From Ferruginibacter sp. HRS2-29 (GTDB taxonomy: Bacteria > Bacteroidota > Bacteroidia > Chitinophagales > Chitinophagaceae), in NCBI RefSeq assembly GCF_024343615.1, contig NZ_RJUB01000001.1:62001-126000 (forward strand): 64,000 bases of DNA, read 5' to 3'. Made by a program: the position numbers and the translations under genes. Below, piece after piece: positions 8,450 to 17,045 of the stretch. Each line of letters opens with the position of its first letter. Position 1 is the first letter of the stretch. The notes below the pieces were generated by a model. That model was not told the DNA's origin. It saw only the letters and a list, made by a program, of their open reading frames with translations, and did not search any database.

Positions 8450-8989
8450 ATGGCTAACAAGAGGGCATTTGAGATTGCGTTTGTGGGGTTAAAGCCTGGT
8501 GTTCACCAGTTTAATTACGATTTAGACGACAAGTTCTTTGCTGAAAAAGGCGCAGAAGATTTTACAAATGCACAGGCAAATGTGAAGTTATCACTCGAAA
8601 AAAATACCGGTTTCATGCTGCTGAAGTTTGAAATTGGAGGAAAGGCCGATGTGAGTTGCGACAGGTGTGGGAATCCATTGACCATGGATCTCTGGGATGA
8701 ATTCAAAGTAGTTGTAAAGCTCGTGGATAATCCGGATGAGATGAATATGAACGAGGAAGACCCCGATGTATTTTACATCGCACGTACCGAAAGCCACCTT
8801 GAAGTAAGCGATTGGTTATATGAATTCGCGATGTTGAGTGTTCCTACACAACGCATGTGCGGCGAAAACGAAAGAGGCGGATCGAAATGTAACAATGAAG
8901 TGCTCGAAAAGTTGAAGCAGATGGAAGTGAAAGAAGAGCACAACGCCAATACCTTGTGGAAAGGATTGGATAAGTTTAAAGAAAACTAG
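8450..8989 (+). CDS. yceD: YceD family protein (DUF177)
   Basis: The start at ATG 8450 (MANKRAFEIAFVGLKPG) gives 179 residues and places the -7 box upstream; the longer in-frame reading would overlap the promoter. A CDRCGNPL motif near residue 66 and CGENERGGSKCNNE near 145 give two cysteine pairs, suggesting zinc binding. Family knowledge: YceD genes almost always precede rpmF, and plant and E. coli members act in 23S rRNA or large-subunit maturation. That order is kept here, although a repeat element separates the two. Confidence 0.9.
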   Translation: MANKRAFEIAFVGLKPGVHQFNYDLDDKFFAEKGAEDFTNAQANVKLSLEKNTGFMLLKFEIGGKADVSCDRCGNPLTMDLWDEFKVVVKLVDNPDEMNMNEEDPDVFYIARTESHLEVSDWLYEFAMLSVPTQRMCGENERGGSKCNNEVLEKLKQMEVKEEHNANTLWKGLDKFKEN

Positions 8990-8993
8990 AACC

Positions 8994-9073
8994 GTTCAAA
9001 AGGTTGAAAGGTTCAAATGTTCAAAAGGTTTCACAACATTTTGAACGTCTTGAACCTCTTGAACATTTGAACC
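8994..9073. repeat. GTTCAAA-type inverted arrays between yceD and rpmF
   Basis: The forward array GGTTGAAA-GGTTCAAA-TGTTCAAA lies at about 9000-9030. The reverse array TTGAACGTC-TTGAACCTC-TTGAACAT-TTGAACCT lies at 9042-9073. Together they can fold into a hairpin inside a normally tight operon. Confidence 0.85.
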
Positions 9074-9107
9074 TGAAAAAAAATTTTAATTTTAAAAATA
9101 AACAGTC

Positions 9108-9305
9108 ATGCCAAATCCAAAAAGGCGCCATAGTCAACAACGCAGTGCGAAAAGAAGGACACACTATAAAGCAGTTGAAGCTACTTTAAGTACCGATAGC
9201 ACAACAGGTGCGATACATGTACGCCACAGGGCACATGTTAGTGAAGGAAAATTGTTCTATAAAGGAAAAGTTGTTGCTGAAAAAGCACCATTGAGAGCGA
9301 TGTAA
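9108..9305 (+). CDS. rpmF: Large-subunit ribosomal protein bL32
   Basis: The 65-residue basic protein begins MPNPKRRHSQQRSAKRRTHY, which matches L32 (PKRRxSKxRxxxRR). The cysteine zinc motif of some L32 proteins is absent, so this is a zinc-independent form. It sits between yceD and plsX, the widely conserved arrangement linking ribosome and lipid synthesis. Confidence 0.95.
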   Translation: MPNPKRRHSQQRSAKRRTHYKAVEATLSTDSTTGAIHVRHRAHVSEGKLFYKGKVVAEKAPLRAM

Positions 9306-9392
9306 TTCTCACATAAAGATTTTAATTCCAAAACTAAAGTTTGAGTAACTTCAAGCCCGGTTTTGGAATTTTTAATTTTAAAATTTTCTTGC

Positions 9393-10346
9393 ATGATCAC
9401 GATCGGACTGGATATGATGGGCGGCGATTACGCCCCGCTTGAAGCAGTAAAAGGCGTTGCCGCATTTTTTGCAGAGAACGAAGATGATATCCAAGTGTTA
9501 CTGATCGGTGACCGGGAAAAGATACAGGCACACCTGCAGGAGCAACCCGTTCCCACAGGAAAATACACGATCGTGCACGCCTCCCAGGTGATAGAAATGC
9601 ATGAACATCCTACAAAAGCATTAAAAGAAAAACAACAGTCTTCCATTGCGATCGGTTTCCATTTACTGGCAACCGGCAAAGCAGACGCGTTCATCAGCGC
9701 AGGTAATACAGGTGCCATGATGGTGGGGGCACTGTTCAGCATTAAAGCCATAGAAGGCATACTCCGCCCAACCATTGGCGCATACATGCCCAGGGAAAAT
9801 GGCAAGCTTGGATTGCTGGTGGATGTGGGATTAAACTCCGATTGCAAGCCTGAAAACCTCAACCAGTTCGCCGTATTGGGCTCTTTGTTTGCAGAGCATA
9901 TCCTGAAAACAGAAAATCCGAAAGTGGGCCTGGTAAATCTTGGGGAAGAAGAAGGAAAAGGAAATCTCCTGGCGCAGGCTACCTATCCCCTGCTGAAAGA
10001 AAATAAACAGATCAATTTTACCGGAAATATCGAAGGCCGTGATATCCTTTTGGACAAGGCCGATGTGATGGTATGTGATGGTTTTACCGGTAACGTGGTA
10101 CTTAAACTTGCGGAAAGCATACACGATATCGTTCAGCGCCGCAATATCAAAGACGAACATTTCGAACGTTTCAATTTTGAAAGTTATGGTGGCGTACCTG
10201 TATTGGGTGTAGCCAAACCGGTGATCATAGGGCATGGCATTTCCGGTGCCACTGCTTTTAAGAATATGATCAACATTGCAGCCCGCATGATCGCTACCGA
10301 CCTTTCGGGCAAGATAAAAGAAAGCTTCGCTTCTGCTGCCGGATAA
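9393..10346 (+). CDS. plsX: Phosphate acyltransferase PlsX
   Basis: Starting at ATG 9393 (MITIGLDMMGGDYAP) the product is 317 residues, the usual PlsX size. The GLDMMGGDYAP N-terminus, the SAGNTGAMMVGA loop and CDGFTGNVVLKLAE are signature segments. The enzyme converts acyl-ACP and phosphate to acyl-phosphate, the first step of phosphatidic acid formation with PlsY. It lies 87 bases after rpmF in the classic cluster. fabH, which often follows, is not seen here. Confidence 0.95.
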   Translation: MITIGLDMMGGDYAPLEAVKGVAAFFAENEDDIQVLLIGDREKIQAHLQEQPVPTGKYTIVHASQVIEMHEHPTKALKEKQQSSIAIGFHLLATGKADAFISAGNTGAMMVGALFSIKAIEGILRPTIGAYMPRENGKLGLLVDVGLNSDCKPENLNQFAVLGSLFAEHILKTENPKVGLVNLGEEEGKGNLLAQATYPLLKENKQINFTGNIEGRDILLDKADVMVCDGFTGNVVLKLAESIHDIVQRRNIKDEHFERFNFESYGGVPVLGVAKPVIIGHGISGATAFKNMINIAARMIATDLSGKIKESFASAAG

Positions 10347-10457
10347 ATTAACCCACTTTTTTTCCGGATAGCGGATGTTGATGCTTTAATTAGCTTTTAG
10401 CACAAAAATTGATTAGATTTATAGAAACAAATTTTCGAAAAATCTAAAAATAATATC

Positions 10458-10676
10458 ATGCTACAATCATTTAGCTTTTTTAAACGTTTCCCTGGTGGCG
10501 AAAACGAAGGTGGAGGAGCTGCTTCCAAAAATCAGGCAGCTCAATCAACAGACTCCACTTCAGACAAAACCCCCAAAGAAGGAGAAAAAGGTTTTATTGA
10601 TAAAGTCAAAGATGCATTGCAAGACTGGTCAAATGAAGACCAGGCGGAGCAGGATCTTGATGATCGTACTCCATAA
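10458..10676 (+). CDS. Small acidic hypothetical protein
   Basis: This 72-residue frame opens with MLQSFSFFKRFPGGENEGGG and ends DLDDRTP. A middle segment (GFIDKVKDALQDWS) could form one amphipathic helix; the rest is low-complexity and rich in S, T, E, D and G. No family is recognised. Its length, position between two spaced genes and sensible composition favour a real gene. The end is directly followed by a GTTCAAG array. Confidence 0.5.
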   Translation: MLQSFSFFKRFPGGENEGGGAASKNQAAQSTDSTSDKTPKEGEKGFIDKVKDALQDWSNEDQAEQDLDDRTP

Positions 10677-10793
10677 AAGGTTCAAAGTTCAAGGTTGAAA
10701 GTTCAAGGTTAATTCACGCGCTGAAATACTTTTCAGGACTTAAAATAATTTCAGGTTGAACTTTTAACCTTGAACCTTGAACCTTAAAAGGAA
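10675..10793. repeat. GTTCAAG-type palindromic element
   Basis: The left array at 10679-10711 (GGTTCAAA, GTTCAAG, GTTGAAA, GTTCAAG) is the imperfect reverse complement of the right array at 10751-10791 (GGTTGAACTTTTAACCTTGA...). The core is about 40 bases. Confidence 0.85.
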
Positions 10794-10872
10794 ATGGTGT
10801 CTTCCTACTCAACTGCCCTAAAAAGCTGATGGCGCCTGGTCTTAAAATGTTTTACATTTAACCAGGAAAATT

Positions 10873-12156
10873 ATGTCACAACTTCAGCCCGTTTCAAACA
10901 AACCAACTTTTTCATTGAAAAGCTTTGCGCAATATGCCGGCAAGTGGCTGATGATCTCATTGCTCACAGGCACCTGCATTGGTATAGCTTCCGCATTTTT
11001 TTTGCATTCACTCAATTATGTAACCGGCTATCGCGAAAATCATCGCTGGCTGATCGCGTTATTACCGGTAGCGGGATTGGGAATTGGATTGCTGTATCAT
11101 TATTATGGAAAAGATATTGCAGCAGGGAATAATTTACTGATAGGAGAAATATACGAACCGCAAAAAAGAGTTCCATTCAAAATGGCGCCATTCATTTTCA
11201 TTGGCACCATTATCACGCATTTATTCGGAGGCTCTGCAGGCCGTGAAGGTACGGCATTACAGATGGCAGGCTCGATAGCTGATCAGTTCAGCAAACCTTT
11301 TCGTCTATCCCCCACAGATAGGAAGATACTGCTGATGAGCGCCATCGGGGCAGGTTTCGGTTCCGTATTCGGTACTCCGGTTGCCGGAGCCATATTCGGA
11401 CTGGAAGTAGCGCTCGTGAACCGTGTGGATGCAAAAGCAGTCGTGCCCGTATTTGCAGCCACTTTTATCGCTGATCTTACAGCAAAATTACTGCATGCTC
11501 CCCATACACATTACAGCATCCCCCTCATCCCGGGCATTTCCTTGCTGAATATTTTATATGCAGTAACGGCAGGAATTTTATTTGGCGCCTGCGCAACATT
11601 GTTTAGCAGGTCATTACATTTTTCCGATAACTTATTCGGCAGGTCCACCGCTTTCATGCCTCTTCGGCCGTTTGCCGGTGGTATACTGATCGTTGCAGGT
11701 GTGTGGTTGTTGAACAGTACCGCTTATATCGGCCTTGGCATTCCTTTCATGGTAAAAACATTTGAGCAACAGGCTTACTGGTACGATTTTGCCTTGAAGA
11801 TGTTATTCACCATAGTTACGCTGGGCGCAGGTTTCAAGGGAGGGGAAGTGACCCCGCTGTTTTTTATCGGTGCAGCATTGGGCAGCGCTCTCGCCGGATG
11901 GATACCTCTGCCTGTGGCATTACTGGCGGGTATGGGCTTCGTAGCTGTATTTGCAGGAGCTACCAACACTCCTGTTGCCTGCACGATAATGGCAATGGAA
12001 CTTTTTGGAATGCATTGCGGGATATACGTTGCAGTTGCCTGCATCACAGCTTATTTATTTTCCGCGAACAAAGGCATATATCACACACAAATAATTCCTG
12101 CGGCTAAGCATCAACGTTATATCCGTTTTAAAAGAAAAAATTTCAAGGATCTGTAA
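10873..12156 (+). CDS. ClC-family chloride channel or H+/Cl- antiporter
   Basis: The 427-residue membrane protein carries the three conserved ClC motifs: GGSAGREGTALQMAG (about residues 118-132, with the gating-glutamate position in GREG), GTPVAGAIFGLE, and the later pore segment GAGFKGGEVTPLFFIGAALG. About ten to twelve membrane helices are expected, and no C-terminal CBS domains are present. Family knowledge: the gating glutamate is shared by channels and exchangers, so transport mode cannot be decided here. The divergent GREGT (usual GREGP) is a small deviation. Confidence 0.92.
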   Translation: MSQLQPVSNKPTFSLKSFAQYAGKWLMISLLTGTCIGIASAFFLHSLNYVTGYRENHRWLIALLPVAGLGIGLLYHYYGKDIAAGNNLLIGEIYEPQKRVPFKMAPFIFIGTIITHLFGGSAGREGTALQMAGSIADQFSKPFRLSPTDRKILLMSAIGAGFGSVFGTPVAGAIFGLEVALVNRVDAKAVVPVFAATFIADLTAKLLHAPHTHYSIPLIPGISLLNILYAVTAGILFGACATLFSRSLHFSDNLFGRSTAFMPLRPFAGGILIVAGVWLLNSTAYIGLGIPFMVKTFEQQAYWYDFALKMLFTIVTLGAGFKGGEVTPLFFIGAALGSALAGWIPLPVALLAGMGFVAVFAGATNTPVACTIMAMELFGMHCGIYVAVACITAYLFSANKGIYHTQIIPAAKHQRYIRFKRKNFKDL

Positions 12157-12195
12157 CTTAGCAAGTTTCGGGTAGGTGAAGATTGATGAGCGCTA

Positions 12196-12203
12196 TAGTT
12201 TTG
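12196..12203 (+). promoter_or_regulatory. -7 box TAGTTTTG upstream of the Ada-like gene
   Basis: TAGTTTTG matches TAnnTTTG and ends 18 bases before ATG 12222. It argues against the longer upstream reading, which would run through the promoter. Confidence 0.5.
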
Positions 12204-12221
12204 TGTCATAAATTTAAAGTA

Positions 12222-13064
12222 ATGAACACACAGGCCAGTACAGATTTCGACCGTATACAAAATGCCATCGGTTATATTCATGCACATTTCAGGGAACAGC
12301 CGCAACTGGAAGAGATCGCGGCGAGCATACATCTGAGCCCTTTTCATTTTCAGAAATTGTTTACAGAGTGGGCCGGTGTAAGCCCCAAAAAATTCCTTCA
12401 ATACATTACGATCGAACATGCGAAAAAAATATTGAAAGAAAATGATGCGACATTGTTTGATACTGCCATCGAAACAGGTTTGTCCGGCACAGGGAGGCTG
12501 CACGATCTATTCATCAATATCGAAGGCATGACACCCGGTGAATATAAAAACGGCGGCGAATCGCTCAGCATCAATTACAGTTTTGCTGAAAGCCCGTTTG
12601 GAAATATACTGGTAGCATCTACACCAAGAGGTATTTGCTACATGGCTTTCGCCGACAACAGGGATAAAGAATTTGATGGCTTGAAAAAGCTATTTCCCAA
12701 AGCTTCATTCCGTCAAATGACGGATCGTATTCAACAAAACGTATTACACATATTCACCGATAAATGGGAAAAGCCCGAACAGGTAAAGTTGCATCTGAAA
12801 GGAACCGAATTTCAGATCAAGGTTTGGGAAACTCTGCTGCGTATACCTTTGGGGCAAATGACAACGTATGGAAGCATTGCCAAAACACTCAACAACCCGA
12901 ATGCTTCAAGAGCTGTGGGCTCAGCGGTAGGTGATAACCCGGTGGCATTCCTGATACCCTGCCATCGTGTGATACAATCTACCGGCGTGCTGGGGAATTA
13001 TCACTGGGGCAGTAACCGCAAAGCGGCCATGATTGGCTGGGAAGCATCAAGAGCAACCAATTAA
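12222..13064 (+). CDS. Ada-like AraC-type regulator fused to O6-methylguanine-DNA methyltransferase
   Basis: The 280-residue protein has an AraC helix-turn-helix domain (about 10-108, LEEIAASIHLSPFHFQKLF...GMTPGEY) and a methyltransferase domain (about 118-275). The suicide cysteine Cys247 sits in IPCHRVI. It lacks the N-terminal Cys4 zinc domain by which E. coli Ada senses methyl phosphotriesters, so any self-induction must work differently. The role is direct reversal of O6-alkylguanine, with probable transcriptional control of itself and the downstream gene. An AlkB-like gene begins 10 bases later, giving an adaptive-response operon. Confidence 0.93.
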   Translation: MNTQASTDFDRIQNAIGYIHAHFREQPQLEEIAASIHLSPFHFQKLFTEWAGVSPKKFLQYITIEHAKKILKENDATLFDTAIETGLSGTGRLHDLFINIEGMTPGEYKNGGESLSINYSFAESPFGNILVASTPRGICYMAFADNRDKEFDGLKKLFPKASFRQMTDRIQQNVLHIFTDKWEKPEQVKLHLKGTEFQIKVWETLLRIPLGQMTTYGSIAKTLNNPNASRAVGSAVGDNPVAFLIPCHRVIQSTGVLGNYHWGSNRKAAMIGWEASRATN

Positions 13065-13074
13065 AATTTAAGAC

Positions 13075-13677
13075 ATGAGTTTGTTTCCAACCAATAGCGA
13101 AGAAAACCTGCTGCCTTATGATGGCACGGTAAATTATTATGGGAAAGTGATCGATAAAAAAATGGCCGATCACTATCTCGATAAACTATTAAATGATATC
13201 GAATGGAAAAATGATGAAGCAGTGATTTTCGGAAAACATATCATTACCAAAAGAAAAGTTGCCTGGTACGCTGATGCTGGCTTTTCTTATACTTATTCCA
13301 ACACTACCAAAACCGCTTTACCCTGGACAAAAGAATTACTGGAGCTTAAGACAATGGTAGAAAAACTGACAGGCATAAAATATAATTCCTGCCTGCTGAA
13401 CCTATATCACGATGGAGATGAAGGAATGGCCTGGCATAGCGATGATGAAAAAGCATTAGGAAAGAACAGTAGCATTGCTTCCTGGAGTTTTGGTGCAGAA
13501 AGAAGATTCGCCTTTAAACATAAAAAAAGCGCTGAAAAAGTTTCATTGATCCTGGAGCATGGCAGCTTGCTGGTGATGAAAGATACTACGCAAACCTTCT
13601 GGCTACACCGCTTGCCAAAAAGTACAAAGGTCACACACCCCAGGGTGAACCTGACTTTCAGGACAATGGTGATTTAG
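13075..13677 (+). CDS. AlkB-like 2OG-Fe(II) dioxygenase (DNA alkylation repair)
   Basis: The 200-residue protein carries the HxD iron pair His121 and Asp123 (AWHSDDEKALG), the distal His178 (WLHRLP), and the 2-oxoglutarate arginine in HPRVNLTFRTM (Arg190 and Arg196). NLYHDGDEGMAWH matches the ALKBH2/3-like bacterial group. It oxidatively removes 1-methyladenine and 3-methylcytosine type lesions. Co-transcription with the Ada-like gene supports the repair role. Confidence 0.92.
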   Translation: MSLFPTNSEENLLPYDGTVNYYGKVIDKKMADHYLDKLLNDIEWKNDEAVIFGKHIITKRKVAWYADAGFSYTYSNTTKTALPWTKELLELKTMVEKLTGIKYNSCLLNLYHDGDEGMAWHSDDEKALGKNSSIASWSFGAERRFAFKHKKSAEKVSLILEHGSLLVMKDTTQTFWLHRLPKSTKVTHPRVNLTFRTMVI

Positions 13678-13724
13678 ATTGTATACTTCTCATTTTATTA
13701 ACGTTCCTGCTGTGTTATAAATTC

Positions 13725-13732
13725 TAACTTTG
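13725..13732 (+). promoter_or_regulatory. -7 box TAACTTTG
   Basis: TAACTTTG lies 15 bases before ATG 13748. A TTG-initiated extension would start inside this box, which supports the ATG start. Confidence 0.5.
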
Positions 13733-13747
13733 CGTAAAACGGTTCAA

Positions 13748-14053
13748 ATGATAAGAAGAATAATAGCAATCCCGGCCATGGCCATGATGACAACAGTGTT
13801 GATGGTATCCTGCTCGGCCCCGTCGAAAGTTTTTTCCGCGAAGGGTACGGTACAAAATATTGAATTCGGCAAAGACGGGTATACTGCTGCGCTGAAAGAT
13901 GATGAAGGAAAAGATTTTGATGCAGTGATCAGCAGGGTGAAACTGCAAGCCGGTTACAGGGAATTGAAATCCGGCGAAGTTGTAAAATTATCCGGTGATA
14001 CCATGAGCCTCGACAACAGGCTGCGTATTATCGTCAATAAGATAGAGCCATAA
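13748..14053 (+). CDS. Small lipoprotein of unknown function
   Basis: The product has 101 residues. A hydrophobic signal ends in a lipobox-like VLMVSCSAPSK, so the mature protein is probably anchored through the cysteine. The mature part of about 80 residues is polar and beta-rich (GTVQNIEFGKDGYTAALKDD), resembling a small OB-like or barrel domain, but no family is recognised. A bidirectional-looking hairpin terminator follows and is shared with convergent rpiB. Confidence 0.7.
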   Translation: MIRRIIAIPAMAMMTTVLMVSCSAPSKVFSAKGTVQNIEFGKDGYTAALKDDEGKDFDAVISRVKLQAGYRELKSGEVVKLSGDTMSLDNRLRIIVNKIEP

Positions 14054-14059
14054 AATATC

Positions 14060-14088
14060 AGCGGCTGGCGAAAACCAGCCGCTTTTTT
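14060..14088 (+). terminator. Rho-independent terminator
   Basis: The 8-9 bp GC-rich stem AGCGGCTGG / CCAGCCGCT with loop CGAAAA is followed by six T. It ends in the stop codon of convergent rpiB. Confidence 0.9.
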
Positions 14089-14539
14089 ATTTCATATTTT
14101 TTTCCTCAATAGCGTTGATCTTATCCAGCCTTCTCTGGTGGCGTGCTTCATGCGTAAATTTTGCATCCAGAAAAGCAGCTACTATTTCCCGCGCAGGTTC
14201 AATCCCGATCACCCGTTCTCCGATGCACAATACATTTGCATCATCGTGCTCCACGCATTGATGTGCTGAATATGTATCGTGGCAAACACCGCCCCTGATA
14301 CCTTTGAATTTATTGACAGCTACACTCACTCCCACTCCACTGCCGCAGATCAATATGCCTCTTTCCGCTTTTCCGCTGGAAATAGCTGTAGCAACCGATT
14401 CCGCACAATCCGGGTAATCGGCAGGTGTCGTATCATATACACCCAGGTCGGTGATATCAACACCTTTGTCTTGCAATTCTTTCAGAATAATATTTTTGTA
14501 AATAAATCCCGCATGATCGGAAGCGATTACAATTTTCAT
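14087..14539 (-). CDS. rpiB: Ribose-5-phosphate isomerase B
   Basis: At 150 residues it is full length for RpiB/LacAB. It opens with MKIVIASDHAGF and contains ERGILICGSGVGVSVAVNK (the catalytic cysteine loop) and CHDTYSAHQCVEHDDANVLC. It interconverts ribose-5-phosphate and ribulose-5-phosphate. The ribulose-phosphate epimerase gene (rpe) is elsewhere in the window. It lies 21 bases after an aldo/keto reductase gene and could be co-transcribed with it. Confidence 0.95.
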   Translation of the reverse strand: MKIVIASDHAGFIYKNIILKELQDKGVDITDLGVYDTTPADYPDCAESVATAISSGKAERGILICGSGVGVSVAVNKFKGIRGGVCHDTYSAHQCVEHDDANVLCIGERVIGIEPAREIVAAFLDAKFTHEARHQRRLDKINAIEEKNMK

Positions 14540-14560
14540 ATAAATTATTTTATTGAATGA

Positions 14561-15514
14561 TTATTTCCAGGTACTTGCATTGTCTAACAGATTGATATCA
14601 TCAGTTGTAAGTTCTAATACCGCCGCTTTGATCAACGCATCCAATTGATCAGGGTTAGTTGCACTGGCAATCGGCGCTGTTACACTTTTTCTCGCCATCA
14701 ACCAGGCCAGTGCCACAGAAGCCTGCGTGGTATTATGTTTGGCACTCACTGTATCCAGCACATCGAGTATGGAAAGGCCCCGGGCATTCAGGTATTTTCC
14801 CATTCCACCACCGCGGGTACTTTTCCCGAAATCCTTTTCGCTCCGGTATTTACCGGTGAGAAAACCGCTGGCCAACGCAAAGTAGTTCAGCACGCCGAGA
14901 TGGTGATCAAGGCAGATCTGTTCATATTCCGTTTCGAATTTTTCGCGATCGTATAAATTATAGTGTGGTTGTAATGTCTGATAAGAAGGAAAACCATTTT
15001 CCTTACTGGCTTTCAGCGAAGCGATCAACCGTTCTGCCGTCATATTGGAAGCGCCTATCCATCTCACCTTACCTTCTTTTACCAATTGTGCATAGGCTTC
15101 CAGCGTTTCTTCCACCGGTGTGGATTCATCGTCGAAATGTGTCTGGTAAAGATCTATGCGATCCGTTTGTAAACGCTGAAGTGAAGCTTCGGCAGCCTGT
15201 AGTATATATTTTTTTGAAATTCCCTTTTTTCCATCCCCCATATCGCTACCCACTTTAGTAGCAACCAGGATATTATTTCTATTGCCACGTTGTTTCATCC
15301 ACTTCCCGATGATGGTTTCCGACTCGCCTCCGGTATTGCCCGGCGCCCATCTTGAGTATACATCAGCCGTGTCTACCAAGTTGAACCCTGCACCTGCAAA
15401 GCCATCCAGCAATTGAAAGGAAGTTTTTTCATCCACCGTCCAACCAAAAACATTTCCACCAAATGCAAGTGGCACTGCTTTGAGATCCGAATTGCCTAAT
15501 TGTCTTTTTTCCAT
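14561..15514 (-). CDS. Aldo/keto reductase
   Basis: With ATG 15514 (MEKRQLGNSDLKAVPLAFGG) the protein has 317 residues. The AKR tetrad can be placed as Asp in VDTADVYS with its Tyr, Lys in VATKVGSD, and His in YQTHFDDES. The C-terminal SVALAWLMARKSVTAPIASA is the cofactor region. It reduces an aldehyde or ketone with NAD(P)H; the substrate cannot be inferred. It follows hemL by 95 bases, with no sign of a role in heme synthesis. Confidence 0.92.
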   Translation of the reverse strand: MEKRQLGNSDLKAVPLAFGGNVFGWTVDEKTSFQLLDGFAGAGFNLVDTADVYSRWAPGNTGGESETIIGKWMKQRGNRNNILVATKVGSDMGDGKKGISKKYILQAAEASLQRLQTDRIDLYQTHFDDESTPVEETLEAYAQLVKEGKVRWIGASNMTAERLIASLKASKENGFPSYQTLQPHYNLYDREKFETEYEQICLDHHLGVLNYFALASGFLTGKYRSEKDFGKSTRGGGMGKYLNARGLSILDVLDTVSAKHNTTQASVALAWLMARKSVTAPIASATNPDQLDALIKAAVLELTTDDINLLDNASTWK

Positions 15515-15609
15515 GATGATTGATTTTGCCTGTTCGTTTGGAAACATAAATTTACTTCATGCCCACCAACAAAAACCTTATGGAAGAAAATTTCCGGATT
15601 TAGAAATTG

Positions 15610-16914
15610 TTACGCTGGCTTACTTTCTGCCTTTACAAACTTTCTAAAAAGACGGATAGTTTTATCCAGGTCCTTATAACTGAGTGCATCATTCAGGAAC
15701 CAGCTTTCGTAAGCGGAAGGCGGCAGATAAACCCCATGGGCCAGCATGAAATGAAAAAGGCGGTTGAACATGGCAATATCACATTGAGAAGCGGAAGTAA
15801 AATCTTTTACAGGTTGTTTTGAAAAGTGTACGCTGATCATCGATCCAAGCTGATTGATGACAAACGGAATATTGCTTTTGCTCAAAGTCTTGTGCAGCCC
15901 TTCACGGAGGTAAGTGGTTTTTGCTTCCAGCGAAAGATATATTTCAGGTTTGTTCTTTAATTCCCGAAGCGTGGTATAACCCGCGATCATCGCAATAGGG
16001 TTACCGCTGAGAGTGCCTGCCTGGTATACGTTCCCGAGCGGCGCTATGTGTTCCATGATCTTTCTTTTTCCTCCAAATGCCCCTACGGGCATTCCTCCCC
16101 CGATCACTTTTCCATACACTACAAGATCTGCTGCGATATTCAATCTTTCCTGTGCGCCGCCTGCCGCCAGGCGAAATCCTGTCATCACTTCATCAAAGAT
16201 GAGTACGATATCTTCTTTGTCGCAAATACTGCGTAACCCTTCCAGGAAACCATCCTGCGGAATGATGCAGCCCATATTTCCCGCAACGGGTTCTACGATG
16301 ATCGCTGCTATATGGCCTTTGTTTTCGTGTACCAGTTTTTGTACCGCATTAAGACCGTTGTAGGGCGCCGATAAGGTATCCTGGCTCACACCGGCGGTTA
16401 CACCGGGTACAGTTTGTATATCCAGCGTGGCCAGGCCGCTTCCGGCTTTCACCAGAAATGAATCCGCATGGCCATGATAATTTCCTTCAAACTTGATGAA
16501 TTTATTCTTGCCTGTATATCCGCGTGCCAGGCGCAATGCACTCATGCAGGCTTCGGTACCACTGCTTACCATGCGTACCAGGTCAACGCCCGGCACCATG
16601 CTGATGATCAGTTCTGCCATTTCAATTTCCAGTTCTGTAGGTGCACCATACGAGGTGGAATGAACTGCATATTTCTGAATGGATTTTATCACAGGCTTGT
16701 GTGCATGCCCCAATATCATTGGTCCCCAGCTGGCTATGTAGTCGATGTATTTATTCCCATCAGCATCAAACAGGTAGGCCCCTTTTGCTTTTTCGATAAA
16801 AACCGGCGTGCCGCCTACACTTTTGAAAGCACGTACGGGAGAGTTTACCCCGCCGGGAATGGAAAGCTGAGCACGTTCAAAAAGTTGTTTGCTATGAGAT
16901 ATTTTCATTTTCAA
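15610..16914 (-). CDS. hemL: Glutamate-1-semialdehyde 2,1-aminomutase
   Basis: The 434-residue PLP enzyme begins with [20 protein letters not shown] and carries the PLP lysine Lys269 in [34 protein letters not shown], and DEVMTGFR. It converts glutamate-1-semialdehyde to 5-aminolevulinate, the second step after HemA (C5 pathway). It is the last heme gene of the minus-strand run and is separated from hemB by a repeat element. Confidence 0.97.
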   Translation of the reverse strand: MKMKISHSKQLFERAQLSIPGGVNSPVRAFKSVGGTPVFIEKAKGAYLFDADGNKYIDYIASWGPMILGHAHKPVIKSIQKYAVHSTSYGAPTELEIEMAELIISMVPGVDLVRMVSSGTEACMSALRLARGYTGKNKFIKFEGNYHGHADSFLVKAGSGLATLDIQTVPGVTAGVSQDTLSAPYNGLNAVQKLVHENKGHIAAIIVEPVAGNMGCIIPQDGFLEGLRSICDKEDIVLIFDEVMTGFRLAAGGAQERLNIAADLVVYGKVIGGGMPVGAFGGKRKIMEHIAPLGNVYQAGTLSGNPIAMIAGYTTLRELKNKPEIYLSLEAKTTYLREGLHKTLSKSNIPFVINQLGSMISVHFSKQPVKDFTSASQCDIAMFNRLFHFMLAHGVYLPPSAYESWFLNDALSYKDLDKTIRLFRKFVKAESKPA

Positions 16915-16932
16915 TTAAAATTTTTATGATTG

Positions 16933-17045
16933 GTTTAATGGATAACGGGTGAATGGATAATGGATAATGTTTCCGGTTTAAAAATTTCAATTAATGATCG
17001 AAGTTTTATATGAATGTATTATTATCCATTATACTATTATCCATT
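16933..17045. repeat. Palindromic element with ATGGATAAT-type arms between hemB and hemL
   Basis: The forward array TGGATAACGGGTGAATGGATAATGGATAATG at 16936-16966 faces the reverse array ATTATCCATTATACTATTATCCATT at 17019-17044. The reverse array supplies the last codons and stop of hemB. Confidence 0.8.
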
